DNA of 64,000 bases from Bog-159 sp049511415 (lineage in GTDB: Bacteria; Acidobacteriota; Terriglobia; Bryobacterales; Bryobacteraceae), in NCBI GenBank assembly GCA_049511415.1, contig JBEKYC010000014.1, positions 68,564-132,563 of the forward strand, written 5' to 3'. The translations under genes and the position numbers were made by a program. This document shows, piece by piece, positions 42,520 through 50,013 of the stretch (positions within the stretch are counted from its first letter, which is position 1; each line of letters starts with the position of its first letter). The notes under the pieces are model-generated. The model had not been told where the DNA came from. It did no database searches and saw only the letters and a program-made list of their open reading frames with translations.

Positions 42520-44532
42520 ATGGAAAACGTGGCCTCGCTGTGTGTGCTGCTGGCGTTCTGCGTCGCTATTTACGCGGTCGCGGCCTCCGTGGTGGGCCGC
42601 ATCAAGCGCAAGCCTTTTCTTATCATTAGCGGCGAGCGCGCGGTTTATTCGGTTTGGCTGCTCATCTCCGTGGGCTCGGCCATCCTGGTCTACGGTCTGA
42701 TCACCGGCGACTTCCGATTTTCTTATGTCGCCCAGCACAGCAACCGCAGCATGCCGCTCCTCTATAAATTCGCCGCCTGGTGGGGCGGACAGGAAGGCTC
42801 GTTGCTGTTCTGGAGCTGGCTGCTCTCCACTTACTCGGCCGTGGTGGTCTTCACGAACCGCCGCAAGCATCGCGACATGATGCCTTACGTCGTGGGCGTG
42901 CTGATGACCGTGCAGACTTTTTTCCTGCTGCTGAACAATTTCGTGGTCAGCCCGTTCAAGATGCTGTCGCTCGAAGGCTCGATTACCGCGGTGTCGGATG
43001 GCAACGGGTTGAATCCGCTGTTGCAGTATCCGGCCATGGCCATACACCCCCCCATGCTCTACCTGGGTTACGTGGGCTTCGCCGTGCCGTTTGCCTTTGC
43101 CATCGCATCCTTGATTACCAGGCAGCCGGGTGATGCCTGGATCCACACCACGCGCCGCTGGACTCTGGTCACCTGGCTGTTTCAGAGCACCGGCATCATG
43201 CTCGGCATGGCTTGGGCCTATCACGTCCTCGGATGGGGCGGCTACTGGGGCTGGGATCCGGTCGAGAACGCCTCGCTTCTGCCATGGCTCAGCGGCACTG
43301 CGTTTCTGCACTCGGTCATGATGCAGGAGAAGAAAGGCATGATGAAGGTCTGGAACATCGTGCTGATCTCCACCACCTTCCTGCTTTGCATTTTAGGAAC
43401 GTCGCTGACCCGCACCGGGCTGGTCCAATCCGTGCATGCTTTCGCCCAGGGGCCGCTGGGCAAATATTTCACCTCGTTCCTGGCGATCATAATCGCCGCC
43501 ACGACTTACCTGATTCTCGACCGCTTGCAGTATCTGCGCAGCGAGGCGCAACTGGAAAGCGTCATCTCGCGCGAGTCGAGCTTCCTGTTCAACAACCTGA
43601 TTCTGCTGGCCAGTTGTTTCGCGGTGCTGTGGGGCACTCTGTTCCCGGTTATTTCCGAGGCTGTGTCCAACGAGAAGATCAGCCTGGACGACGTCTGGTT
43701 CAACAAGTTGATGATCCCCATCGGACTCTTTCTGCTGCTGCTGACCGGAGTCGGTCCGCTTTTCGCCTGGCGGCGCACGTCCATGGAGAGCCTGCGCCGC
43801 AACTTTCAGTGGCCAGGGATTGCGGCGGTGGTGCTGGTGGGCGTGCTGCTGGCTGCCGGCATGCGTGGTTTCTACGCGCTCATTTCGTTCGGGTTCTGCC
43901 TCTTCGTGGCATTGACCGTATTGATGGAATTCTACAAAGGCGCGCGGGCCATCGCAGTGAAGAACAGCATGAACTTATTGCGGGCCACGGTGGAGTTGAC
44001 TCACCGCAATACGCGGCGCTATGGCGGCTATCTGGTGCATATGGGCATAGTGCTCATGTTCATCGGCTTTACAGGCGCGGCTTTCAATAAGAAAGACGTC
44101 AAGGAAATGGCCGTCGGCGATACGCTCAATCTGGGCAGCTATCAGCTCAGAGTCACGAACATCAGGGAAGCCGACAACGACGTCTACACTTCCAGTATAG
44201 CCACCGTGCGGGTCTCGAGCGGCGGCGATGTGCTCGGCACTTTAGAGCCGGAGAAGCGATTCTACAAAGCCAGCCGGCAGGGAACTTCGGAGGTCGGATT
44301 ACGCGCGCGCCTCAATGAAGATCTGTACCTGAACTTCGGCGGCATGTCCGACGACGGCGCCCGCGCGGTGATACAGGCTTATGTCAAACCGCTGGTCACC
44401 TGGATCTGGCTCGGCGGCCTGGTATTGATTTTCGGCACACTGGTATGCCTGGTTCCCAGCAAAGTCAGAATGCAATATGCCCGCACGGAAGTGGTGGGGA
44501 TCGCGAGAAAGTATGCGGAAGTTCCGAAATAG
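42520..44532 (+). CDS. ccmF: Cytochrome c haem lyase subunit CcmF
   Basis: A 670-residue protein with about 14-15 TM helices. The WWD haem-handling motif is WGGYWGWDPVENASLLPWL at about residues 237-255, preceded by AMAIHPPMLYLGYVGFAVPFAFA with a haem-ligand His. KFAAWWGGQEGSLLFWSWLL is another family segment. A periplasmic C-terminal domain (GDTLNLGSYQLRVTNI) precedes the last helix. It ligates haem from CcmE to CxxCH apocytochromes. The ccmE stop is 14 bases upstream and ccmH starts inside its 3' end. Confidence 0.95.
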   Translation: MENVASLCVLLAFCVAIYAVAASVVGRIKRKPFLIISGERAVYSVWLLISVGSAILVYGLITGDFRFSYVAQHSNRSMPLLYKFAAWWGGQEGSLLFWSWLLSTYSAVVVFTNRRKHRDMMPYVVGVLMTVQTFFLLLNNFVVSPFKMLSLEGSITAVSDGNGLNPLLQYPAMAIHPPMLYLGYVGFAVPFAFAIASLITRQPGDAWIHTTRRWTLVTWLFQSTGIMLGMAWAYHVLGWGGYWGWDPVENASLLPWLSGTAFLHSVMMQEKKGMMKVWNIVLISTTFLLCILGTSLTRTGLVQSVHAFAQGPLGKYFTSFLAIIIAATTYLILDRLQYLRSEAQLESVISRESSFLFNNLILLASCFAVLWGTLFPVISEAVSNEKISLDDVWFNKLMIPIGLFLLLLTGVGPLFAWRRTSMESLRRNFQWPGIAAVVLVGVLLAAGMRGFYALISFGFCLFVALTVLMEFYKGARAIAVKNSMNLLRATVELTHRNTRRYGGYLVHMGIVLMFIGFTGAAFNKKDVKEMAVGDTLNLGSYQLRVTNIREADNDVYTSSIATVRVSSGGDVLGTLEPEKRFYKASRQGTSEVGLRARLNEDLYLNFGGMSDDGARAVIQAYVKPLVTWIWLGGLVLIFGTLVCLVPSKVRMQYARTEVVGIARKYAEVPK

Positions 44533-44983
44533 CCTAGCTCTCCTTTTCCTCGCAGGCGTGTCTGTGGTGCTCGCGGACACGGCGGCCGAAAAGCCCAGCT
44601 CGGACGCCCGCCGCGTGGGCGCCCATCTGGGATGCCAGTGCGGATGCAAGGATACCGTGTCGACCTGCGCGATGCTCGAATGCAGCTTTTCGAAGCCGGC
44701 CAAGGAGAAGATCGCCAAGTTACAGGCTGCCGGATGGACCGACAAAGCGATTATCGACCAGTTCGTCGCCGAAGTCGGACCTTCGGTCTACCGCGGCGAT
44801 CCCAGCGCATTCGGCTGGCTGATCCCCTATCTTCTGATCGCACCGGGGCTGGCACTGATCTGGTGGTTCGTGCGGCGTTACCGGCGGCCGCGCGCCATTC
44901 CTGAAATCGGACCGGCCCCGGACGATCCCGAGTTAGCTAAGTACCAAGAGCAGATCGAGAAGGATTTGGCGCACCTGGACTAA
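44513..44983 (+). CDS. ccmH: CcmH-type apocytochrome thiol protein with atypical Cys motif
   Basis: A 156-residue protein beginning 20 bases inside ccmF. A signal sequence (SLALLFLAGVSVVLA) is followed by a helical domain and a TM helix (LIPYLLIAPGLALIWWFV). CcmH normally carries LRCxxCQ; this one has GCQCGCKDTVSTCAMLECSF, with five closely spaced Cys, before a typical three-helix remainder (KEKIAKLQAAGWTDKAIIDQFVAEVG). It should keep apocytochrome thiols reduced before haem attachment. The Cys pattern suggests either an altered thiol relay or a bound metal. Name is based on position, the helix pattern and the VAEVG-type segment. Confidence 0.75.
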   Translation: MRKFRNSLALLFLAGVSVVLADTAAEKPSSDARRVGAHLGCQCGCKDTVSTCAMLECSFSKPAKEKIAKLQAAGWTDKAIIDQFVAEVGPSVYRGDPSAFGWLIPYLLIAPGLALIWWFVRRYRRPRAIPEIGPAPDDPELAKYQEQIEKDLAHLD

Positions 44984-45397
44984 ATGATTATTGTGATAGC
45001 AGCGCTGCTCGCGGTCGGAGTGATCGTCTTCATCCTGGCCGTGCGGGCCAAGGATCTGCCCGAACCGGAGCCGGTTTCCCCCTTTCAGCATCTGGACGAA
45101 CGCAAAGCCGCCATTTACGAGAACCTGCGCGATTTGCAGTTTGAATACCGCGTGGGAAAGCTCTCCGATCAGGATTATCAACAAACCAAGAAGGATCTGC
45201 AGAAGGAATTGGCCGGCGTAATGGCTGAAGTCGACCGCCTCAAGCTGCAACTCAATCTCAACGGTTCCGTGCCGCCACCGCCGGTGCCCGAGTCCAAGCC
45301 GTACGATCCGCTCACCTGCCCGCATTGCAAGGCGAAATTCGCCCAGCCGTTGAAGTTCTGCGGCGAGTGCGGCAAGCCCATGGGGGTGGCCCAATGA
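44984..45397 (+). CDS. CcmI-like membrane protein with C-terminal zinc ribbon
   Basis: A 137-residue protein whose ATG follows the ccmH stop directly. An N-terminal TM helix (IIVIAALLAVGVIVFILAVR) leads to a coiled coil (YENLRDLQFEYRVGKLSDQDYQQTKKDLQKELAGVMAEV, which I describe only in part), like the N-terminal part of CcmI. A Pro-rich hinge leads to a zinc ribbon with CPHC and CGEC pairs near the C-terminus. CcmI presents apocytochrome to the lyase; the TPR half of CcmI is absent here and a zinc ribbon takes its place. The ribbon would face the cytoplasm or periplasm depending on topology, which I cannot settle. Confidence 0.6.
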   Translation: MIIVIAALLAVGVIVFILAVRAKDLPEPEPVSPFQHLDERKAAIYENLRDLQFEYRVGKLSDQDYQQTKKDLQKELAGVMAEVDRLKLQLNLNGSVPPPPVPESKPYDPLTCPHCKAKFAQPLKFCGECGKPMGVAQ

Positions 45398-46473
45398 GAA
45401 AAGCAATTATCAGCCACGGATTAACACCGATGAACACAGATAACATCAGTGTTTATCTGTGTTTATCTGTGGCCTTATCCTTTTTCGTTTTTCCGGTCTT
45501 TGCCTCGGTCGAGGGCACAGTCACCAACAAGACCACCGGCAAACCCGCCGCCGGCGCCACCGTAACGTTATATAAGTTGGGGCAAGCCGGCATGGAGTCC
45601 GTGGAAAGCGTGAAATCCGGCGCGGACGGCAAATTCCACATCAATCAAACCCCGCAAGGACCGCACCTGATCCAGACCGCCTTCGACGGCGTGACTTACA
45701 ATCATATGCTTCCCCCGGGGTCTGCGACGGGCGACGTCTCCCTGGAGGTTTACAACTCCTCCAAGAAGCCCGGGGATGCCCGCATCGCGCGTCATTTCGT
45801 GATTTTCCAGCCCAGCGGCGACAAATTGGGCGTCAACGAAGGCTTCGTCTTCAATAACAGCGGCGCCACCACTTACAACGATCCGGATTCCGGCACACTG
45901 AAATTCTATTTGCCCGTCGCGGCCAAGGGTATCGCCCAGGTAAAGGCCACTGCGCCACAGGGGATGCCGATCGACCGCGCCGCCGACAAGACCAGTCAGA
46001 AGGACATATTCAAGGTCGATTTTCCGATCAAGCCCGGTGAGACCGACTTTCAGATCACGTATGTGATTCCCTATAGCTCGGGAGCCACATTCGAAGGCAA
46101 GGTCGTGGCGAAGACCGAGGAGCCAACCTTGCTGGTCGTACCGGAAGGCATTACGTTGCAGGGTGAAGGCCTGGAGAGCAAGGGCCAGGAGCCGCGCTCC
46201 AAGGCTTCGGTGTTTAGCGTGAAGGCCGCCGACTTCAAGGTGCAGATTGCCGGATCGATGCCGGCGGCCAGCGCCGAGGCGGACTCCGGTGATAGCGGCC
46301 CGTCGCTGGAGGAGATTTCCCCGAAGATATTCCGCCAGAACATGCCCTGGATTCTCGCCGCGCTGGCTTTCGGTATATTGGCGCTGGGCTTCACCGTGTT
46401 ATATCGCGCGCAGCCTTCCGCGGCCGCCGCGGTTCCCGCCCCGAAAGGAAAGCATGAACGCGGTCGCCGCTGA
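45394..46473 (+). CDS. Exported carboxypeptidase-regulatory-like protein in the ccm operon
   Basis: A 359-residue protein with an ATGA overlap with the gene before it, which favours the start at 45394. The signal peptide (ISVYLCLSVALSFFVFPVFA) precedes a CarboxypepD_reg-like beta domain (SVEGTVTNKTTGKPAAGATVTLYKLG). A long beta-rich central part follows, and a C-terminal TM helix (MPWILAALAFGILALGFTVLY) ends in a short basic tail. It probably stands in the periplasm anchored by its C-terminus. Its place between the ccmI-like gene and ccmA suggests a role in cytochrome assembly, but no family function supports this. The last 20 bases overlap ccmA. Confidence 0.7.
   Translation: MRKAIISHGLTPMNTDNISVYLCLSVALSFFVFPVFASVEGTVTNKTTGKPAAGATVTLYKLGQAGMESVESVKSGADGKFHINQTPQGPHLIQTAFDGVTYNHMLPPGSATGDVSLEVYNSSKKPGDARIARHFVIFQPSGDKLGVNEGFVFNNSGATTYNDPDSGTLKFYLPVAAKGIAQVKATAPQGMPIDRAADKTSQKDIFKVDFPIKPGETDFQITYVIPYSSGATFEGKVVAKTEEPTLLVVPEGITLQGEGLESKGQEPRSKASVFSVKAADFKVQIAGSMPAASAEADSGDSGPSLEEISPKIFRQNMPWILAALAFGILALGFTVLYRAQPSAAAAVPAPKGKHERGRR
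45433..45463. repeat. Inverted repeat coding for part of a signal peptide
   Basis: AACACAGATAA at 45433-45443 pairs perfectly with TTATCTGTGTT at 45453-45463 across nine bases, followed by a further GTTTATCTGTG copy. The word (TTATCTGTGTT and its complement) is a dispersed bacterial repeat usually found between genes. Here it lies in frame and encodes residues around NTDNISVYLCLSV of the signal peptide. Confidence 0.75.
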
Positions 46474-47152
46474 GGGTGTCTGGAAGTTCTACGGCGACTA
46501 CCCGGCTCTGCGCGACGTGGTGCTTCAGGCTGAACCGGGTTCCTGTCTCGCCCTGATCGGGCGGAATGGCGCCGGCAAGACTACCCTCCTTAGAATCATC
46601 GGCGGCTTCTCCAAAGCCGGCCGCGGCCAGGTCCGCATCCTCGGCCACGATCCGCGGGAGACCGCCACGCGCCGCCGCATGGGATGGATCGGCCACGGCA
46701 TCTCGGTATATGACGAGTTATCGGCTCTCGAGAACCTGACCCTCTTCGGACGCCTGTACGACCTGCCCGATCCGCACAAAGCCGCCATGGATTGGCTGGA
46801 ACGCACGGGGCTTGGGCGAGTCAAGGATAGTTTGGTGCGCGAGTTCTCGCGCGGCATGCGGCAACGCCTGGCGGTGGCGCGCGCCTTCCTGCATGAACCT
46901 GCCGTGCTGCTGCTCGACGAGCCTTTCACCGCCCTCGACGATCGCGCCATCGCCGTGCTGCAACGCCTCCTGCGCGAAGCCCTGGCCGAAGGCCGGACGG
47001 TAGTCATGTCCACCCACCAGTTGCGCGAGGCTCTGGAACTGGCTACCCATGTGACCTTGTTGAACCGCGGCAAGACCGCGTTCCAGGGCGAGCGTACCGC
47101 ACAGATGGTGGACGATCCCGGCTGGGTTTACGCGCACTACGGCGAGGATTGA
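46454..47152 (+). CDS. ccmA: Cytochrome c maturation ABC transporter ATPase CcmA
   Basis: A 232-residue ABC ATPase from the ATG at 46454 (AAGGAAAG upstream), starting inside the previous gene. Walker A is GRNGAGKTTLL at about residues 36-46, the signature is FSRGMRQRLAVARAFL, Walker B is AVLLLDEPFTALDD, and the H loop is VMSTHQLREAL. With CcmB, CcmC and CcmD it powers release of holo-CcmE from CcmC. The signature has FSRG rather than the common LSxGQ of CcmA. Confidence 0.88.
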   Translation: MNAVAAEGVWKFYGDYPALRDVVLQAEPGSCLALIGRNGAGKTTLLRIIGGFSKAGRGQVRILGHDPRETATRRRMGWIGHGISVYDELSALENLTLFGRLYDLPDPHKAAMDWLERTGLGRVKDSLVREFSRGMRQRLAVARAFLHEPAVLLLDEPFTALDDRAIAVLQRLLREALAEGRTVVMSTHQLREALELATHVTLLNRGKTAFQGERTAQMVDDPGWVYAHYGED

Positions 47153-47832
47153 TGGACTTCTTCCGCCAGATGTGGGTCATCACCCGGAAAGATCTGCGCG
47201 CCGAGCTTCGGACCAAGGAAGCCATCAACGCCTCGCTGGCCTTCTCGCTGGTGATCCTGGTGCTCTTCAGTTTCGCCTTCGATCCGACGGAAAGGGAAAC
47301 AGTGGCGATGTCCGGCGGCTTGTTGTGGATTGTGTTCGCTTTCGCCGGCACGCTGGTTCTGAACCGGAGTTTCGCGCGCGAAGTCCCGAACGATTGCCTC
47401 GACGCTCTGGTAGCCGCGCCCATCTCCGGCGCCGCGCTGTTCATGGGCAAAGCCCTGGCGAATTTCGTTTTGGTGCTGGCCGTGGAACTGTTCTCGTTGC
47501 CGGTCTTCGGCATCTTCTATAATGTGCACTGGACCAGCCATTTTTGGTCGTTGATGCTGGTGTTGGCCCTGGGCACCTGGGGGCTGACCGTCATCGGCAC
47601 CATTTTCAGCGCGCTGACCGTAAATATCCGGTTGCGCGAATTGATGGCGCCTCTGCTGGTGTATCCGATGCTGATTCCGTGTCTGATGAGCGCCATGCAA
47701 TTGAGTATGGATTTGATTGCCGGAAAGCCGCTGGGAGGCGAGAATGAGATCTGGCTGCGCCTGCTGGTGGCTTTCGATGTGATTTTTACCGCGCTGTCTC
47801 TGGTTTTGGTGGAGACGGTGCTGGTCGGTTAG
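47152..47832 (+). CDS. ccmB: ABC transporter membrane subunit CcmB
   Basis: A 226-residue protein with six TM helices. The N-terminus (FFRQMWVITRKDLRAELRTKEAINASLAFSLVI) and the segment NDCLDALVAAPISGAALFMGKALANFVL match CcmB, with PLLVYPMLIPCLM near the end. It pairs with CcmA. The ATG overlaps the ccmA stop by one base (TGATG). An earlier TTG would add one residue only. Confidence 0.9.
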   Translation: MDFFRQMWVITRKDLRAELRTKEAINASLAFSLVILVLFSFAFDPTERETVAMSGGLLWIVFAFAGTLVLNRSFAREVPNDCLDALVAAPISGAALFMGKALANFVLVLAVELFSLPVFGIFYNVHWTSHFWSLMLVLALGTWGLTVIGTIFSALTVNIRLRELMAPLLVYPMLIPCLMSAMQLSMDLIAGKPLGGENEIWLRLLVAFDVIFTALSLVLVETVLVG

Positions 47833-47842
47833 GAGGGCTCTT

Positions 47843-48520
47843 GTGCGCGAAAAATTGATCTACGGCCTGGGAGTGATCGCGGCCATTCTGCTGGCCCGCG
47901 ATCTCTACTCCATCTTCATGCAACTTCCCGACGAAGCCTCGCAAGGGATGATCTACCGCATCATCTTCTTTCATGTCCCGGCCGCCATTACAGCCATGCT
48001 GTGCTCGGCCGTGGCCTTCGTCGCGAGCGTGCTGTTCCTGCTGACGAAGAACTTCAAGCATGACGCGGTGGCCGTCGCTTCCACCGAAGTCGGCCTGGCC
48101 TTCCTGGCCGCCAACCTGGTCACCGGTTCCATCTGGGGCCGCATCATCTGGGGCATCTGGTGGACCTGGGATGCGCGTCTAACCTCGGCGCTCATCTGCT
48201 GGCTGCTCTACGCCGGCTACCTGATGCTGCGCCACGCCATCGAGGAACCTACCTCGCGCGCGCGCATCGCCGCGGTCTTCAACATTTTCGCGTTCGCGGA
48301 TGTCCCTATCGTATTTTTCTCGATCAAGTGGTGGCGCACCCAACATCCGCAGCCGGTCTTCTGGGGCGGCGGCAGCATCGATTCGGCGATGTTCTTGACC
48401 GCTGCGCTGAACCTGTTGGCGCTCATCCTGCTGGGCATCATTCTGACGCTCGTCCGCTTGCGCCAGGAGGAAGTGCAGCGCGAAGTGGATTCGATGCGCC
48501 GGTACGCCCACGCCGTGTAA
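47843..48520 (+). CDS. ccmC: Haem delivery protein CcmC
   Basis: A 225-residue protein with six TM helices and the WWD motif WGRIIWGIWWTWDARLTSALICWLLYAGYL at about residues 92-121. It has flanking His residues in FFHVPAAI and in MLRHAIEE-like positions. It attaches haem to CcmE. It has a GTG start with an AGGAGG site seven bases upstream. Confidence 0.95.
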   Translation: MREKLIYGLGVIAAILLARDLYSIFMQLPDEASQGMIYRIIFFHVPAAITAMLCSAVAFVASVLFLLTKNFKHDAVAVASTEVGLAFLAANLVTGSIWGRIIWGIWWTWDARLTSALICWLLYAGYLMLRHAIEEPTSRARIAAVFNIFAFADVPIVFFSIKWWRTQHPQPVFWGGGSIDSAMFLTAALNLLALILLGIILTLVRLRQEEVQREVDSMRRYAHAV

Positions 48521-48530
48521 CGGAGATTTC

Positions 48531-48686
48531 ATGGACACACGTAATTTCACATTCATGTTTTATGGCTTCCTGGCCGCCTGGCTGATCCTGGTGGTGTATG
48601 TGCTCTCGCTGGTCTCACGCGAGCGCAAGATCGCCGATCAGCTCAAGAGCTTGAAGGGCATGCTGGATTATAAAGACCGCAAGTGA
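48531..48686 (+). CDS. ccmD: Small CcmD-like membrane protein
   Basis: A 51-residue protein with CGGAGA upstream of the ATG at 48531, 10 bases after ccmC. One TM helix (FTFMFYGFLAAWLILVVYVL) is followed by a charged helix rich in Lys (RERKIADQLKSLKGM). Length, topology and position directly after ccmC match CcmD, which releases haem-loaded CcmE from CcmC. Homology in this family is weak, so the name rests on context. Confidence 0.8.
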   Translation: MDTRNFTFMFYGFLAAWLILVVYVLSLVSRERKIADQLKSLKGMLDYKDRK

Positions 48687-48705
48687 CGCTTTTGGCGACG
48701 CTACC

Positions 48706-50004
48706 ATGAACCGACGTACGCTTCTGGCAGGCCTGGCCGCTGCGCCGGGCGCATTGCTGCCCGCGCGGGCGCAGATTGCGGCCCGCGGCCTGTCCGTTCC
48801 CGTCATTAAGGATATCTCGGTGATCGCGACCGCTCCCGCCGGTCTGCGCCTTTCTGTCGTAAAGATCACCACCGATCAGGATGGTCTCTACGGCTACGGC
48901 TGCGCCACCTTCACGCAGCGGGCGGAACTGGTGAATGCGGCGGTTGAAAAGTACCTGCGGCCGTTCCTGATCGGCAAGCGCGCCGACAATATCGAAGACA
49001 TCTGGCAGGCCTGCTACAACAGCTCCTACTGGCGCAACGGTCCGGTGCTGAACAATGCCATCAGCGGCGTGGACCAGGCGCTTTGGGATATCAAGGGACG
49101 CCAGGCCGGCATGCCCGTTTACCAACTTCTGGGCGGCAAGTGCCGCGAGGCTGCCACCTGCTATACGCATGCCTCCGGCGCCGAGATCGAGCAGACCATC
49201 GACCAGGCTCGCCGCTTCATGGACCAAGGCTTCCGCCACGTGCGCGTGCAGGTTGGCGTCCCCGGCATGGCGGCCTATGGATCGGCCGGCAGCGGCGGCG
49301 CCATCTTCGAACCGGCGTATTACATCCGGCGCGCGCTCAAGCTGTTCGAGGAATGCCGCAAGCAACTCGGCGACGAGGTTGAACTGCTGCACGACATGCA
49401 TGAGCGCGTTTCGCCCAACCAGGCCGTGCAGTTCGTGAAGGACGCCGAGCGCTTCAAGATGTTCTTCATGGAAGATCCGCTCTCGCCGGAAGACATCGAT
49501 TACTTTCGCCAGATCCGCAGCCAATGCGCCACGCCCATCGCCATGGGTGAACTGTTCAACAGCCCGCACGAGTGGACGCCGCTGATCACCGGCCGTCTCA
49601 TCGATTACATACGCATCCATGTGACGCAGGCGGGCGGTCTGACCCCGGTTCGCAAGATCGCCGCCATGGCGGAGATTCACGGCGTGAAGACCGCGTGGCA
49701 CGGCCCCGGCGATGTGTCGCCCATCGGGCACGCCGCCAATGTGACGCTCGACCTGGTCTGCTACAACTTCGGCATCCAGGAGTACTCGCCCTTCAACGAT
49801 CGGCTGCAGGAGGTTTTCCGCGGCTGCCCGGTCATGAAGAACGGCTCCTTCTATGCCAACGAGGCTCCCGGATGGGGTATCGAAATCGACGAAAAGCTGG
49901 CGGCCAAGTATCTCTACGGCAGCTTTGAGAGCGAAGAGCGCAAGCGCCTCAACGGCGGTTGGGGCGAAGTGCGGCGGCGTGACGGCACCATCATCAAACA
50001 GTGA
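48706..50004 (+). CDS. Exported enolase-superfamily protein, D-mannonate dehydratase-like (ManD/RspA)
   Basis: A 432-residue protein. The N-terminus (MNRRTLLAGLAAAPGALLPARA) has twin arginines and an Ala-rich stretch like a Tat signal. The barrel carries the metal-site residues LLHDMHERV, MEDPLSPED and AMGELFNSPHEW, then WHGPGDVSPIGHAA and the C-terminal EAPGWGIEIDE, all typical of the mannonate-dehydratase subgroup. It would dehydrate a sugar acid such as D-mannonate; many relatives are slow or inactive on it. Export is unusual for this family. It follows ccmD after 19 bases and may share the transcript. Confidence 0.78.
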   Translation: MNRRTLLAGLAAAPGALLPARAQIAARGLSVPVIKDISVIATAPAGLRLSVVKITTDQDGLYGYGCATFTQRAELVNAAVEKYLRPFLIGKRADNIEDIWQACYNSSYWRNGPVLNNAISGVDQALWDIKGRQAGMPVYQLLGGKCREAATCYTHASGAEIEQTIDQARRFMDQGFRHVRVQVGVPGMAAYGSAGSGGAIFEPAYYIRRALKLFEECRKQLGDEVELLHDMHERVSPNQAVQFVKDAERFKMFFMEDPLSPEDIDYFRQIRSQCATPIAMGELFNSPHEWTPLITGRLIDYIRIHVTQAGGLTPVRKIAAMAEIHGVKTAWHGPGDVSPIGHAANVTLDLVCYNFGIQEYSPFNDRLQEVFRGCPVMKNGSFYANEAPGWGIEIDEKLAAKYLYGSFESEERKRLNGGWGEVRRRDGTIIKQ

Positions 50005-50013
50005 GACGGGGCG

